A DNA stretch of 64,000 nt from the NCBI GenBank assembly GCA_001769855.1, contig MEPP01000009.1, positions 161,785-225,784 of the forward strand. The letters run 5' to 3'. Position numbers and translations under genes: made by a program. Source of the DNA: Bdellovibrionales bacterium GWA2_49_15 (lineage in GTDB: Bacteria; Bdellovibrionota; Bacteriovoracia; Bacteriovoracales; Bacteriovoracaceae). The notes beneath the pieces were generated by a model. That model was not told the DNA's origin and did no database searches. It saw nothing but the letters and a program-made list of their open reading frames with translations. Below are positions 34,613-41,910 of the stretch, one piece after another; the stretch's first letter is position 1; the number at the start of each line of letters is the position of its first letter.

Positions 34613-34756
34613 AAATACTCCTTTGTTCTTATTTTCAAAGAATTAATCATATTCATTTATATCTTAATGTAAGATTCTCAGATACAGTGGTAGTCACTGA
34701 CGAGAGTGTTTTTTTTGCTTCACCAGTACTGTCATATTCATTTGTCGAAAGTGACT

Positions 34757-35068
34757 TTAAATAATTTTATATGCCTGTCCACTAATCTCTCTGGATAGTT
34801 TCTTACAGAGTTGATAAATATTCGCACCATCCTGGATTGATTCAATGACGCTGTTTAAGCATGACACCTTCAAGCTGCCATGAAGAGTTTGGCTGTTTTT
34901 CTTCTTTTCAATTTGCAACTGTATCTTGCCATTCTTAGGAATTCTTTTGTCGAGCATAATCAATTCCTGGCCTACAAAGTTTTTTTCCGTATTATCCAAA
35001 TTAACTCCCAGTAATTCCAAATCGTACTCTAAATTATTTTGGCTTCCTTTCTTCACACTTTCAGTCAT
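34757..35068 (-). CDS. Small unknown protein, possibly HPF-like
   Basis: 103 aa from the ATG at 35068, with GGAGG five bases upstream; an earlier ATG at 35080 carries that SD inside it. The order beta strand (KIQLQIEKKKNS), strand (LHGSLKVSC), helix (VIESIQDGANIYQLCKKLSR) recalls the second half of the HPF/S30AE fold, but identity is too low to be sure. Lies between the Hsp20 and regulator genes on the same strand. Confidence 0.45.
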   Translation of the reverse strand: MTESVKKGSQNNLEYDLELLGVNLDNTEKNFVGQELIMLDKRIPKNGKIQLQIEKKKNSQTLHGSLKVSCLNSVIESIQDGANIYQLCKKLSREISGQAYKII

Positions 35069-35088
35069 CTTACCCTCCATATAAAACT

Positions 35089-35107
35089 TACCTCATCCTT
35101 TGAGGTA
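35089..35107. terminator. Hairpin between regulator and small gene
   Basis: TACCTCA-TCCTT-TGAGGTA is a perfect 7-bp stem, followed on the minus strand by AGTTTT. It may end the CRP/FNR transcript about 110 bp after that gene or act in the leader of the small gene at 35068. Confidence 0.4.
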
Positions 35108-35213
35108 GAAGCACGTTTTTCCATTGTAGAGATTCCATAAAAAAGACCGGCATAGCATCATTCTCAAATACCACCCTGATCTTGCCTACGAGCAAAATCA
35201 ATCTGCAAGCTGA

Positions 35214-35936
35214 TCAATACTGTATATTGGCATACTCATGCAGCTTCGCTCTGTTCTTAAGATATAAATATTTGCCTTTTTGCGAAATCAGTCCCTCTTC
35301 CTTAAACTCGCTTAAGGTCCTTATTAATGTTTCCTTAGCAACCCCGATCATTGATGCCATCTCATCACGAGTTAGAAGGATATCGAGCTTTTCATGCTCC
35401 TGTCCCTCTTCACTTTTTCCATAATCTTCCGACAAAGAAAGGATCAGCTCTGCCAAACGCTCTCTTACGTTTTTCTGAGAAAGAGATGAGATTCTATTCG
35501 TGGATGTATGAATTGCGCGTGAGAGACGATCAATGATGTTTATCACGACCGGTTTCTCCTTCAATACAGAGGTGGTAAAATAGTTTTTATCAAAAAAACA
35601 GACCACCGAATCTTCAACTGCTTCGGCAGAGGTGGAATATAATTGTTTTTCGAGGATAGAGTTAAGTCCGATTGTATCACCGGACGTCGCGATATCGACT
35701 ATAGTGCAGCTGCCATTTGAGGTCAGCTTGGAGATCTTTATTTTTCCCTTGCACACCTCAAAAAGGCCATAGTTCGGCGTCCCTTCAAAAAATAGTGTCG
35801 TTCCTTTCTTATAAAAGTTTGTGACCTTATTCTTTGATGCCGAATCCAAAGCATCACTTGTGAGATTGCAAAATAAAGAATTCTTATATGCATCACAGTC
35901 TCTGCAATGCACTGTTGTTTCTGGTCTACTGCTCAT
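35214..35936 (-). CDS. CRP/FNR-family regulator, copy A
   Basis: 240 aa. The cyclic-nucleotide-binding-type sensor domain (~20-140) carries Cys11, Cys14 and Cys23 (HCRDCDAYKNSLFC) and Cys113 (EDSVVCFF). Cys113 matches the fourth cluster ligand of E. coli FNR, so an oxygen- or NO-sensitive Fe-S cluster is plausible. The spacing C-x2-C-x8-C differs from FNR (x2, x5). The C-terminal winged helix has recognition helix VAKETLIRTLSEF, keeping the Glu and Arg of FNR/CRP but with Ile in place of FNR Ser212. About four fifths identical by eye to the regulator at 38020. A shared upstream block suggests common or mutual control. Confidence 0.85.
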   Translation of the reverse strand: MSSRPETTVHCRDCDAYKNSLFCNLTSDALDSASKNKVTNFYKKGTTLFFEGTPNYGLFEVCKGKIKISKLTSNGSCTIVDIATSGDTIGLNSILEKQLYSTSAEAVEDSVVCFFDKNYFTTSVLKEKPVVINIIDRLSRAIHTSTNRISSLSQKNVRERLAELILSLSEDYGKSEEGQEHEKLDILLTRDEMASMIGVAKETLIRTLSEFKEEGLISQKGKYLYLKNRAKLHEYANIQY

Positions 35937-36052
35937 GTTTCCTCCTGATAATTCCGTTAATAAATGTTTATTCTTAAAAATCTTTTGCTCCCATTGACTC
36001 TCATCATTTTCGTGCTATTCCACATAAATCAAATATGCATGTAACAATTGCT

Positions 36053-36089
36053 GAGTTCAAAGTTTACTAAGATTAAATAATTGTATGGG
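36053..36089 (-). promoter_or_regulatory. 37-bp block upstream of regulator A, identical to the one upstream of regulator B
   Basis: Read towards the gene, this block starts CCCATACAATTATT and contains TTTAATCTTAGTAAA, an imperfect palindrome. It lies 117-153 bp before the start of the regulator at 35936. An exact inverted copy is at 37878-37914. The surrounding sequence is much less conserved, so selection on a promoter or operator is likely. The wider gap 35937-36292 holds no other gene that I can support. Confidence 0.6.
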
Positions 36090-36292
36090 AATTACAGAGA
36101 ATGGTAATCGAAACCGTCATGCTCATTATTGCATTTTAACGAGTTCCGGTTTGTATTTCGTCATAATATCCGATGCACCTGCATCTCCAGATCCATGTTC
36201 TTAATCAAGACCATGACAAAGGCGTGTCATATTCATTAAATTTCAGGCAGTGTAAATCTTTCTTGCAGGTAATTTATTTTGCGAGGATGTGT

Positions 36293-36511
36293 ATGGGATA
36301 CTCGAATAGAACTATACCTAGGCATGATCAAAACACTGATTTATTGCCAGAGGACTTCGAAGTTAAATCGCCAAGAATTAATCTAAAAAAAAGACAATGC
36401 GTGGAGTGTGGACGAAATTTTACGCCGTCTTTGAAGATTGATTATTGTTGCAATCAGTGCAAATTGGAAAATAGTCAGATGTTTGCAGAATATTCTGATC
36501 TTGGACGTTGA
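36293..36511 (+). CDS. Small zinc-ribbon protein 2 (C-x2-C-x13-C-x2-C)
   Basis: 72 aa from the ATG at 36293, with GAGG six bases upstream; the open frame to 36173 lacks an RBS. The C-terminal half has KRQCVECGRNF and YCCNQCKLEN, with Cys36, Cys39, Cys53 and Cys56 in the same spacing as the small proteins at 20808 and 37522. A basic stretch (RINLKKRQ) precedes the ribbon, as in protein 1. Function unknown; nucleic-acid binding possible. Between the two regulator genes. Confidence 0.6.
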   Translation: MGYSNRTIPRHDQNTDLLPEDFEVKSPRINLKKRQCVECGRNFTPSLKIDYCCNQCKLENSQMFAEYSDLGR

Positions 36512-36521
36512 CTTCAGCAAT

Positions 36522-37034
36522 TTAGTCAGTCATCCGTTCGTGGGTTTTGCTTTTGTATTTTTCACATTGCTGTTTTGCAAGCCTCACATGCTCCTCAGTT
36601 TCCAAAGGCTCTTCCAGAATATCCATGGCCTTCAGGTAGCTTTGAAGAAAGGTGGCCGACATTGATTGAATCAAGACTCCAAGTAACTCCTGATCACTGT
36701 TTTTTCGTGGCAGTACCTGCTCGCTAATGGAAATTTTGATGACGTCATCATCATCAAGAGCAATACCAACGATATTGTTCGCGTTATCCACATATTTGCA
36801 ATGCAGGCCTTTTCGAAAGGTGTCAACGTAGAATTTGAACTCATCGCGCTTGGTTAACTCTCGCTTGGCCCTGGCCTTTTCTAATTTTTTCCAGGTTTCA
36901 GAAAGAATAGCACTTTGGGCCGCCTTCAAATCCTCAGCGCTTGTAAAAGGTGTGCCTTTGAGCTTTGCTTTGGTGATATTCCTGGCCCCGATGTTTACGG
37001 GTTCCGCTGCAGATTTTTTATTTGTTTTTCGCAT
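36522..37034 (-). CDS. Unknown cytoplasmic protein
   Basis: 170 aa, no signal or membrane helix. Basic N-terminus (RKTNKKSAAEP), helical middle (KKLEKARAKRELTKRDEFKF), and a beta-rich centre (IVGIALDDDDVIKISISEQV), then a C-terminal helix. I recognise no family. Tail-to-tail with zinc-ribbon protein 2, and it has a 15-bp inverted repeat just upstream (37062-37103). Confidence 0.5.
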   Translation of the reverse strand: MRKTNKKSAAEPVNIGARNITKAKLKGTPFTSAEDLKAAQSAILSETWKKLEKARAKRELTKRDEFKFYVDTFRKGLHCKYVDNANNIVGIALDDDDVIKISISEQVLPRKNSDQELLGVLIQSMSATFLQSYLKAMDILEEPLETEEHVRLAKQQCEKYKSKTHERMTD

Positions 37035-37061
37035 TTTAATGTCACTGTAAAATATTGTAGT

Positions 37062-37103
37062 CTTGCCTGAAATATTTTACGTGATATGAATATTTCAGAC
37101 AAG
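37062..37103. repeat. 15-bp inverted repeat upstream of unknown gene
   Basis: CTTGCCTGAAATATT (37062-37076) and AATATTTCAGACAAG (37089-37103) pair at 14 of 15 positions with a 12-bp spacer. It lies 28 bp before the start at 37034, the place of a promoter or operator. The gap 37035-37521 otherwise holds a possible short ORF (37301) and a hairpin (37394). Confidence 0.45.
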
Positions 37104-37300
37104 TAAAATAGATTTTTCTGACTATGATCACCATATTTTCTTTGAGCGATCATTTATATTCCGGGTGAAGGTAAAGTAATTTTCAGTAATTATTGTAAAT
37201 ATTTCGCAATTATTACATGTTGCAATCTATTTTCCATCAACGATTGGAAATATGCGTCTCTTGATATATTTCCCAACAAAGCCTCAAAGATCGAGGTGAG

Positions 37301-37399
37301 ATGTACAATGTCGATTGTCTGCCGATGCGACTTATACAACTGCTCAATTCAAAACAGCGGTATTTTTCACTGCCTGATTTAAAACATTTTTGCACCTGA
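37301..37399 (+). CDS. Possible 32-aa leader peptide
   Basis: ATG at 37301 preceded by GAGGTGAG; the frame reads MYNVDCLPMRLIQLLNSKQR and ends 12 residues later at a TGA (37397) that overlaps the first arm of a 10-bp hairpin. The next gene is zinc-ribbon protein 3. The order SD, short ORF, hairpin, gene suits a translational leader, but with no conservation data it may be chance. Confidence 0.25.
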   Translation: MYNVDCLPMRLIQLLNSKQRYFSLPDLKHFCT

Positions 37400-37435
37400 T
37401 GATTTGCGAAGAAGGTTTGAGCAGTATCATCAGGT
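37394..37435 (+). promoter_or_regulatory. Perfect 10-bp hairpin upstream of zinc-ribbon protein 3
   Basis: ACCTGATGAT (37394-37403) and ATCATCAGGT (37426-37435) pair fully over a 22-base loop and are followed by CAAAAGTTATTT. It could be an attenuator or terminator in the leader of the gene at 37522. Confidence 0.45.
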
Positions 37436-37521
37436 CAAAAGTTATTTATCAACGTAATTTTATTTTTTTCCAATACGCTTATCATGAGTCGAAAAAGAAG
37501 CGATAACGATGAGGTCTTGAT

Positions 37522-37740
37522 ATGATTTTAAACGACGTTACATCAGCAGTTCCAGTCATGCATTACCTTGATTCTCTTGGAATTTTTGCTAGCAATGAGC
37601 TTTTTTTGCATCATATAGATAGAAGCAAGTGCAAAGTCTGCAGATCATTATATATCACCGACATTAATAAGGAAGGCATTTGCAACTATTGCAAAAGCAA
37701 AAGACTATTTTTACTAAATTATCTTGGCCCAACAAAGTGA
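37522..37740 (+). CDS. Small zinc-ribbon protein 3 (C-x2-C-x13-C-x2-C)
   Basis: 72 aa with GAGG six bases before ATG. The C-terminal half has [10 protein letters not shown] and GICNYCKSK, with Cys37, Cys40, Cys54 and Cys57 in the same spacing as proteins 1 and 2. The N-terminal half is unrelated to them in sequence. Likely one zinc site; function unknown. Encoded just before the second regulator on the same strand. Confidence 0.6.
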
Positions 37741-37877
37741 TCTGCCGACTTATCGCAATTGATTTTCGACATGAAGGCACTATCTAAAACTCACCTTGCA
37801 CCATCACAACCGCCGACCAACTGAATGAGCAATTACAATTTTGCCGATGATCGATATAATTACCAAGCTCTGCAAAG

Positions 37878-37914
37878 CCCATACAATTATTTAATCTTAG
37901 TAAACTTTGAACTC
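37878..37914 (+). promoter_or_regulatory. 37-bp block upstream of regulator B
   Basis: Identical over 37 bp to the reverse complement of 36053-36089, and in the same orientation relative to its gene, 106-142 bp before the start at 38020. Further down, both leaders also share TTTGAT-(A/T)TA-like sequence (37938 and 36027 areas), which resembles half an FNR box. Confidence 0.6.
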
Positions 37915-38019
37915 GGTAATTACTGTGTCTGTGTTTGATATAAATGACAGACCATAACTGAGGCAGGAATTGCAAAAGATAATTTTATTTTATTAATCTG
38001 TTTCTAAGTTGGAGGAGAA

Positions 38020-38742
38020 ATGAGTACAAAACAAGAAATCCCCGCACACTGCAAAGACTGTAGCACGCACAAAAAATCGTTATTTTGTGACTTAGCACCT
38101 GAGGCACTGGATGTCGTATCTAGAAATAGAGTCACAAATTTTTACAAAAAAGGAACAACACTTTTTTTTGAAGGGACGCCCAATTACGGCCTTTTTGAAG
38201 TTTGCTCCGGCAAGATAAAGATTTCCAAGCTGACCTCAAACGGCAGCTGCACAATCGTGGATATCGCCGCCAGTGGAGACACTATCGGTCTTAATTCAAT
38301 TCTGGCACAGCAACTCTATTCAACGACGGCCGAAGCCGTCGAGGATTCGGTGGTCTGTTTTTTTGACAAAAATTTCTTTACTTCCTCCGCACTGAAGGAA
38401 AAAGCTATTGTGATTAATATAATTGATAGACTTTCAAAAGAAATTCACAATTCTACTAATCGTATATCCTCACTCTCTCAGAAGAACGTAAGAGAGAAAT
38501 TGGCAGAATTAATTTTGACGCTATCTGAAAACTATGGTGGAAACGATGGAGACAGCAATACCGAGAAACTCGATATTTTACTGAGCCGTGATGAGATGGC
38601 TTCGATGATCGGTGTTGCAAAAGAGACACTCATTCGGACCTTAAGTGACTTCAAAGATGAAGGCCTAATCACCCAAAAAGGCAAATATCTTTACCTGCAA
38701 AACAGAACCAAACTAAATCAATATGCCAACTTGCAATATTAG
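38020..38742 (+). CDS. CRP/FNR-family regulator, copy B
   Basis: 240 aa, same length as copy A at 35214 and nearly the same in the core. Cys11, Cys14, Cys23 (HCKDCSTHKKSLFC) and Cys113 (EDSVVCFF) are all kept, as is the recognition helix VAKETLIRTLSDF, so both should bind the same site. Differences cluster in the N-terminal 36 residues and in the loop before the HTH (NYGGNDGDSNTE). SD GGAGGAG. A sensor pair with different sensitivity or mutual control is a fair inference. Confidence 0.85.
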   Translation: MSTKQEIPAHCKDCSTHKKSLFCDLAPEALDVVSRNRVTNFYKKGTTLFFEGTPNYGLFEVCSGKIKISKLTSNGSCTIVDIAASGDTIGLNSILAQQLYSTTAEAVEDSVVCFFDKNFFTSSALKEKAIVINIIDRLSKEIHNSTNRISSLSQKNVREKLAELILTLSENYGGNDGDSNTEKLDILLSRDEMASMIGVAKETLIRTLSDFKDEGLITQKGKYLYLQNRTKLNQYANLQY

Positions 38743-38761
38743 TTAAGATATATGGGTGGGG

Positions 38762-39637
38762 TTATGGCCGTACTACAAAGCCCCACTCAATTTCTACCAG
38801 CTGGTCCTGCAGCATCTGCTTTGGCACACTGGTAAAAGGCCCGGACATCGTTATCGCGTCAATCGCAATATTGTCGATTTCTGCCAGACCGGACGATTGG
38901 AGAACCTTCATTCTAAAAACATTTCCCTCCTCATCAAGAGTAATCTTAATCAGTGTCATGGTCTGATTCGCTAGAATTACTTTTCTGCCATGGGCATAAT
39001 ACCTTCTAATCCTTTCATCAAGCAATTTTTCCCAGTTTGGTTCAAGTCTCTGCCGCATCCGATTGTAAAAACCCCAAAACTTATATTCGTGCGTATTCAA
39101 ATTGGTTCCCTCGCCGACGTTGACTCCTTCGATATAATCATTATTTCTCCCCTCGCTGTTTTTCGAGAGTCCAACCGCTAATGCCTGATGATTTGTAATT
39201 TTTGCCATCGCAAATTGATCGAGATTCTTTGGTTTCCTTATAACAAGATCCGCCATCTTGAGAGATTTTAATTTTTCCATTCGATTACCTCTGTCTTTTT
39301 TGGCGGAAGGTGGCCCTTGCGCTCGAAATTGACCGATCTCCTGTGGTATCGTTTCTTTCTCATAGGTCTGATTTTTTTCACCATAAAATCGACTCGAGGA
39401 AGGCGCAACTTCGCGACCAGTTTGCTCATTGTTAACAATCTGCCTTTTTTTATTTCTCATACTCTGTCTGGGAATTATTTCGCGACTTAAAAGGACGACC
39501 TTGAGAGTATCTAATAATTCAGAATTTAAAGAATGTAATGTCGGATCTGATTTAACCCAGAAAAGAAAACATAGATGCAAAACCAATGATACGAATATAA
39601 AGTAAAAGAGCATTCTTAATTTTTCATGCCTGGGCAT
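38762..39637 (-). CDS. TonB-like protein next to the polysaccharide locus
   Basis: 291 aa from the ATG at 39637; the frame is open to a TTG at 39703 without an RBS. One N-terminal helix (MLFYFIFVSLVLHLCFLFWV) is followed by a long polar linker and a C-terminal TonB/TolA-type domain (ANQTMTLIKITLDEEGNVFR, SSGLAEIDNIAIDAI, VEIEWGF). It has no ExbB or ExbD beside it, so would rely on the set at 11 kb or have another role. Tail-to-tail with regulator B. Confidence 0.7.
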   Translation of the reverse strand: MPRHEKLRMLFYFIFVSLVLHLCFLFWVKSDPTLHSLNSELLDTLKVVLLSREIIPRQSMRNKKRQIVNNEQTGREVAPSSSRFYGEKNQTYEKETIPQEIGQFRAQGPPSAKKDRGNRMEKLKSLKMADLVIRKPKNLDQFAMAKITNHQALAVGLSKNSEGRNNDYIEGVNVGEGTNLNTHEYKFWGFYNRMRQRLEPNWEKLLDERIRRYYAHGRKVILANQTMTLIKITLDEEGNVFRMKVLQSSGLAEIDNIAIDAITMSGPFTSVPKQMLQDQLVEIEWGFVVRP

Positions 39638-39708
39638 TTTATTAATCCCATTTATGAGCTCAATACCCTTTATAATTTTCAAATTAGTCTGATCGTTTAA
39701 CAAGGCAT

Positions 39709-39858
39709 CTACTTAAGGGGTAGGATGATACAACTCATAAGATAGAACGTACGATCATGCTTATAAAAGTGGGGTACGGTTGCGTTGCTTTCGGTAAGAT
39801 ACATGCATCCCAGTAAGGAGCACAAAATTATCATTCGCAAAATTGTCATAATCCACAT
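39709..39858 (-). CDS. Small lipoprotein (49 aa)
   Basis: An ORF below usual size cut-offs. ATG at 39858 follows AAGGA by nine bases; the protein begins MWIMTILRMIILCSLLGC, a lipoprotein signal with lipobox LLGC, and continues for about 31 residues ending in ILPLK. It ends 71 bp before the start of the TonB-like gene on the same strand. The remaining gap to 40131 (273 bp) shows no gene. Confidence 0.45.
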   Translation of the reverse strand: MWIMTILRMIILCSLLGCMYLTESNATVPHFYKHDRTFYLMSCIILPLK

Positions 39859-40131
39859 GGTGATAATTCCTTAATTATTGCCAAATCTCTGACAACATAA
39901 ATATTAAGATTCCACCATATTCACAATGACCGATAACAAAGGCCACATTGATCTTTAACGTACAAAAAAGCGAATACCTTCAAAGATATTTACGGTGACC
40001 TTCCTCATTATCTCACCGTTTTTCATTCACAGACACCGCACTCATTAATCATCTCCCAGTGCCAAAATCAAACGTATAAGTATCTCGGATCAGTTTTGAA
40101 GTGAATTATAAATCGTTAACAAGGATGAATT

Positions 40132-40875
40132 ATGTCTGAAATGAATTCTGGCACTAAAATCTTTGCAAAGGATTTTGTTCTTAATAATTTTCCGTTACCT
40201 CTTCGTGGACAAGCTGGATTACAACATGCGGCAGATCTATTTCTAGAGCACAGTTCAAAAATTAAGCTTCACGAGGATACTAATTATCTTCTTTATGTTT
40301 CACAAATCTGCATTGCTCTCGCGCTCTTAATGCTGCTCTTACCGCTAATGATCATAATTTTCGCTGCAATCAAACTCACGTCACGAGGTCCGGGAATTTA
40401 TAGTCAGAAACGAGTCGGAAAAAATGGTCATGAATTTTTAATCTATAAATTCAGAACCATGGTGTTGAATGCCGAAGAATCAAGTGGTGCCATACTATCC
40501 TGGCAAGGAGATCCACGAATAACCGCGTTGGGAAAATTTCTTCGCGCAACCCATCTCGATGAACTTCCACAGCTAATAAATGTACTTAAGGGAGAGATGT
40601 CATTTATTGGTCCGCGCCCTGAACGGAAGGAAATAATCAAAACATTTGTTGGGCAGGTTAAAGGATACAACAAGCGTTCGGTCGTGCTTCCAGGCATTAC
40701 AGGACTAGCTCAAATATGCTGTCCTTATGATGCCACCCCAGAATTAAAGTTAAAGTATGACTTGTACTACATTTACAACAGATCTTCCCTTATCCTTAAT
40801 TTAATGATTCTTTTTTATACCATTGGAAAGTTCTATTATGGAATCGTCGGTGATACTTCTCGACAGCAGACGTGA
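40132..40875 (+). CDS. Undecaprenyl-phosphate sugar-phosphate transferase
   Basis: 247 aa. A membrane helix ([20 protein letters not shown]) precedes the bacterial sugar transferase domain with its marks: [47 protein letters not shown]. This is the short WcaJ/PglC-like monotopic core without the large N-terminal region. It starts repeat-unit synthesis by placing a sugar phosphate on undecaprenyl phosphate at the inner membrane. First gene of the polysaccharide locus on this strand. Confidence 0.92.
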   Translation: MSEMNSGTKIFAKDFVLNNFPLPLRGQAGLQHAADLFLEHSSKIKLHEDTNYLLYVSQICIALALLMLLLPLMIIIFAAIKLTSRGPGIYSQKRVGKNGHEFLIYKFRTMVLNAEESSGAILSWQGDPRITALGKFLRATHLDELPQLINVLKGEMSFIGPRPERKEIIKTFVGQVKGYNKRSVVLPGITGLAQICCPYDATPELKLKYDLYYIYNRSSLILNLMILFYTIGKFYYGIVGDTSRQQT

Positions 40876-40879
40876 TCGC

Positions 40880-41881
40880 ATGTCGTCAGACAGATGGTTT
40901 CTACTATCCTTGGAATTATTTCTGGCCAGTGCATTAATCGTAAACCACTGCGAGAGCAAAGAAGAGCCCAGTATTATCTACACAAACATTAGAAGTGATA
41001 CGGTCGCCAATGATGTAAGTATGCGATCGCTCACTATCAAGTTTCAAAACAATAGACGAAATATCTTCTGGCCTTATGCTGATTCTAAGCAAGCTGCCTT
41101 TGATTATGGCTTTTCGATGATTCAGAATAACGGGAATACCGCAGATTATGCTTTTGAGGGGCAACATTTTGCAGGTCTTTTTGGAAGAATGTTTACGCCT
41201 CAACATTACGTTACTTTAACCCTTGGCTCTCACACATTAAAAGATGACCATCTAGAGAATAACTCTTCTGAGCACAAGCTTGTCACTCAAGGACTCGACT
41301 ACGCTTACTCCCGCGATCTTTTGCAGTTTAATTTCAGCTTCAATAAAGATTATATGTATAGTGGTCTTTTTTTACCTGCCGGTGTTGATGAAACTTTGGT
41401 TGAAAATAAACTTACCCTCATGGCTAAATTAAAAACAGAAAACAACCTTGAATGTTCCATCTCTGCAAAACACAGCTTTCTAAGTGATGGTAATCAGTTT
41501 TCATCTTTACAGACCGCAGTAATGGGAGAATATGAGATTTCCCCTATTTCCATCTCCGCTGGCGGGAGTCTAAATTACGGTCAAAGCAGATATGTCACAT
41601 CAAAGTACCCTTCTCCCTGGTATATCCTTGGTGCCGGCGCACAGGTCGGCGCAAACTATTTCGTCACTGACTATTTTGTATTGTCCTCAGGATATTCCTA
41701 TACACGTTTTATTGATTATCTTAAGGTGAAAGGCAATGAAATAAGTAAGCTTATTCAGGTTCAATTTGGAGATAGAAATTCACTTGAAACAACTCTGTCT
41801 TATGTCAGGATGGATTCAAAAAGCCTAGGTGAGCAATGGTATGATAATCAAGTTAATTTCGCGCTTAATTTTTCAATTTAA
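40880..41881 (+). CDS. Putative outer-membrane beta-barrel of the polysaccharide locus
   Basis: 333 aa from the ATG at 40880; the frame extends back into the transferase gene to 40823. A signal peptide (WFLLSLELFLASALIV) is followed by alternating beta segments (YAYSRDLLQFNFSFNK, GANYFVTDYFVLSSGYSYTR) and a FALNFSI end. No family recognised; proteins in this position often serve polymer export or secretion. Four bp after the transferase stop. Confidence 0.55.
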   Translation: MSSDRWFLLSLELFLASALIVNHCESKEEPSIIYTNIRSDTVANDVSMRSLTIKFQNNRRNIFWPYADSKQAAFDYGFSMIQNNGNTADYAFEGQHFAGLFGRMFTPQHYVTLTLGSHTLKDDHLENNSSEHKLVTQGLDYAYSRDLLQFNFSFNKDYMYSGLFLPAGVDETLVENKLTLMAKLKTENNLECSISAKHSFLSDGNQFSSLQTAVMGEYEISPISISAGGSLNYGQSRYVTSKYPSPWYILGAGAQVGANYFVTDYFVLSSGYSYTRFIDYLKVKGNEISKLIQVQFGDRNSLETTLSYVRMDSKSLGEQWYDNQVNFALNFSI

Positions 41882-41910
41882 CACTACCGCATTCGTTGCA
41901 TGGAGATGAA

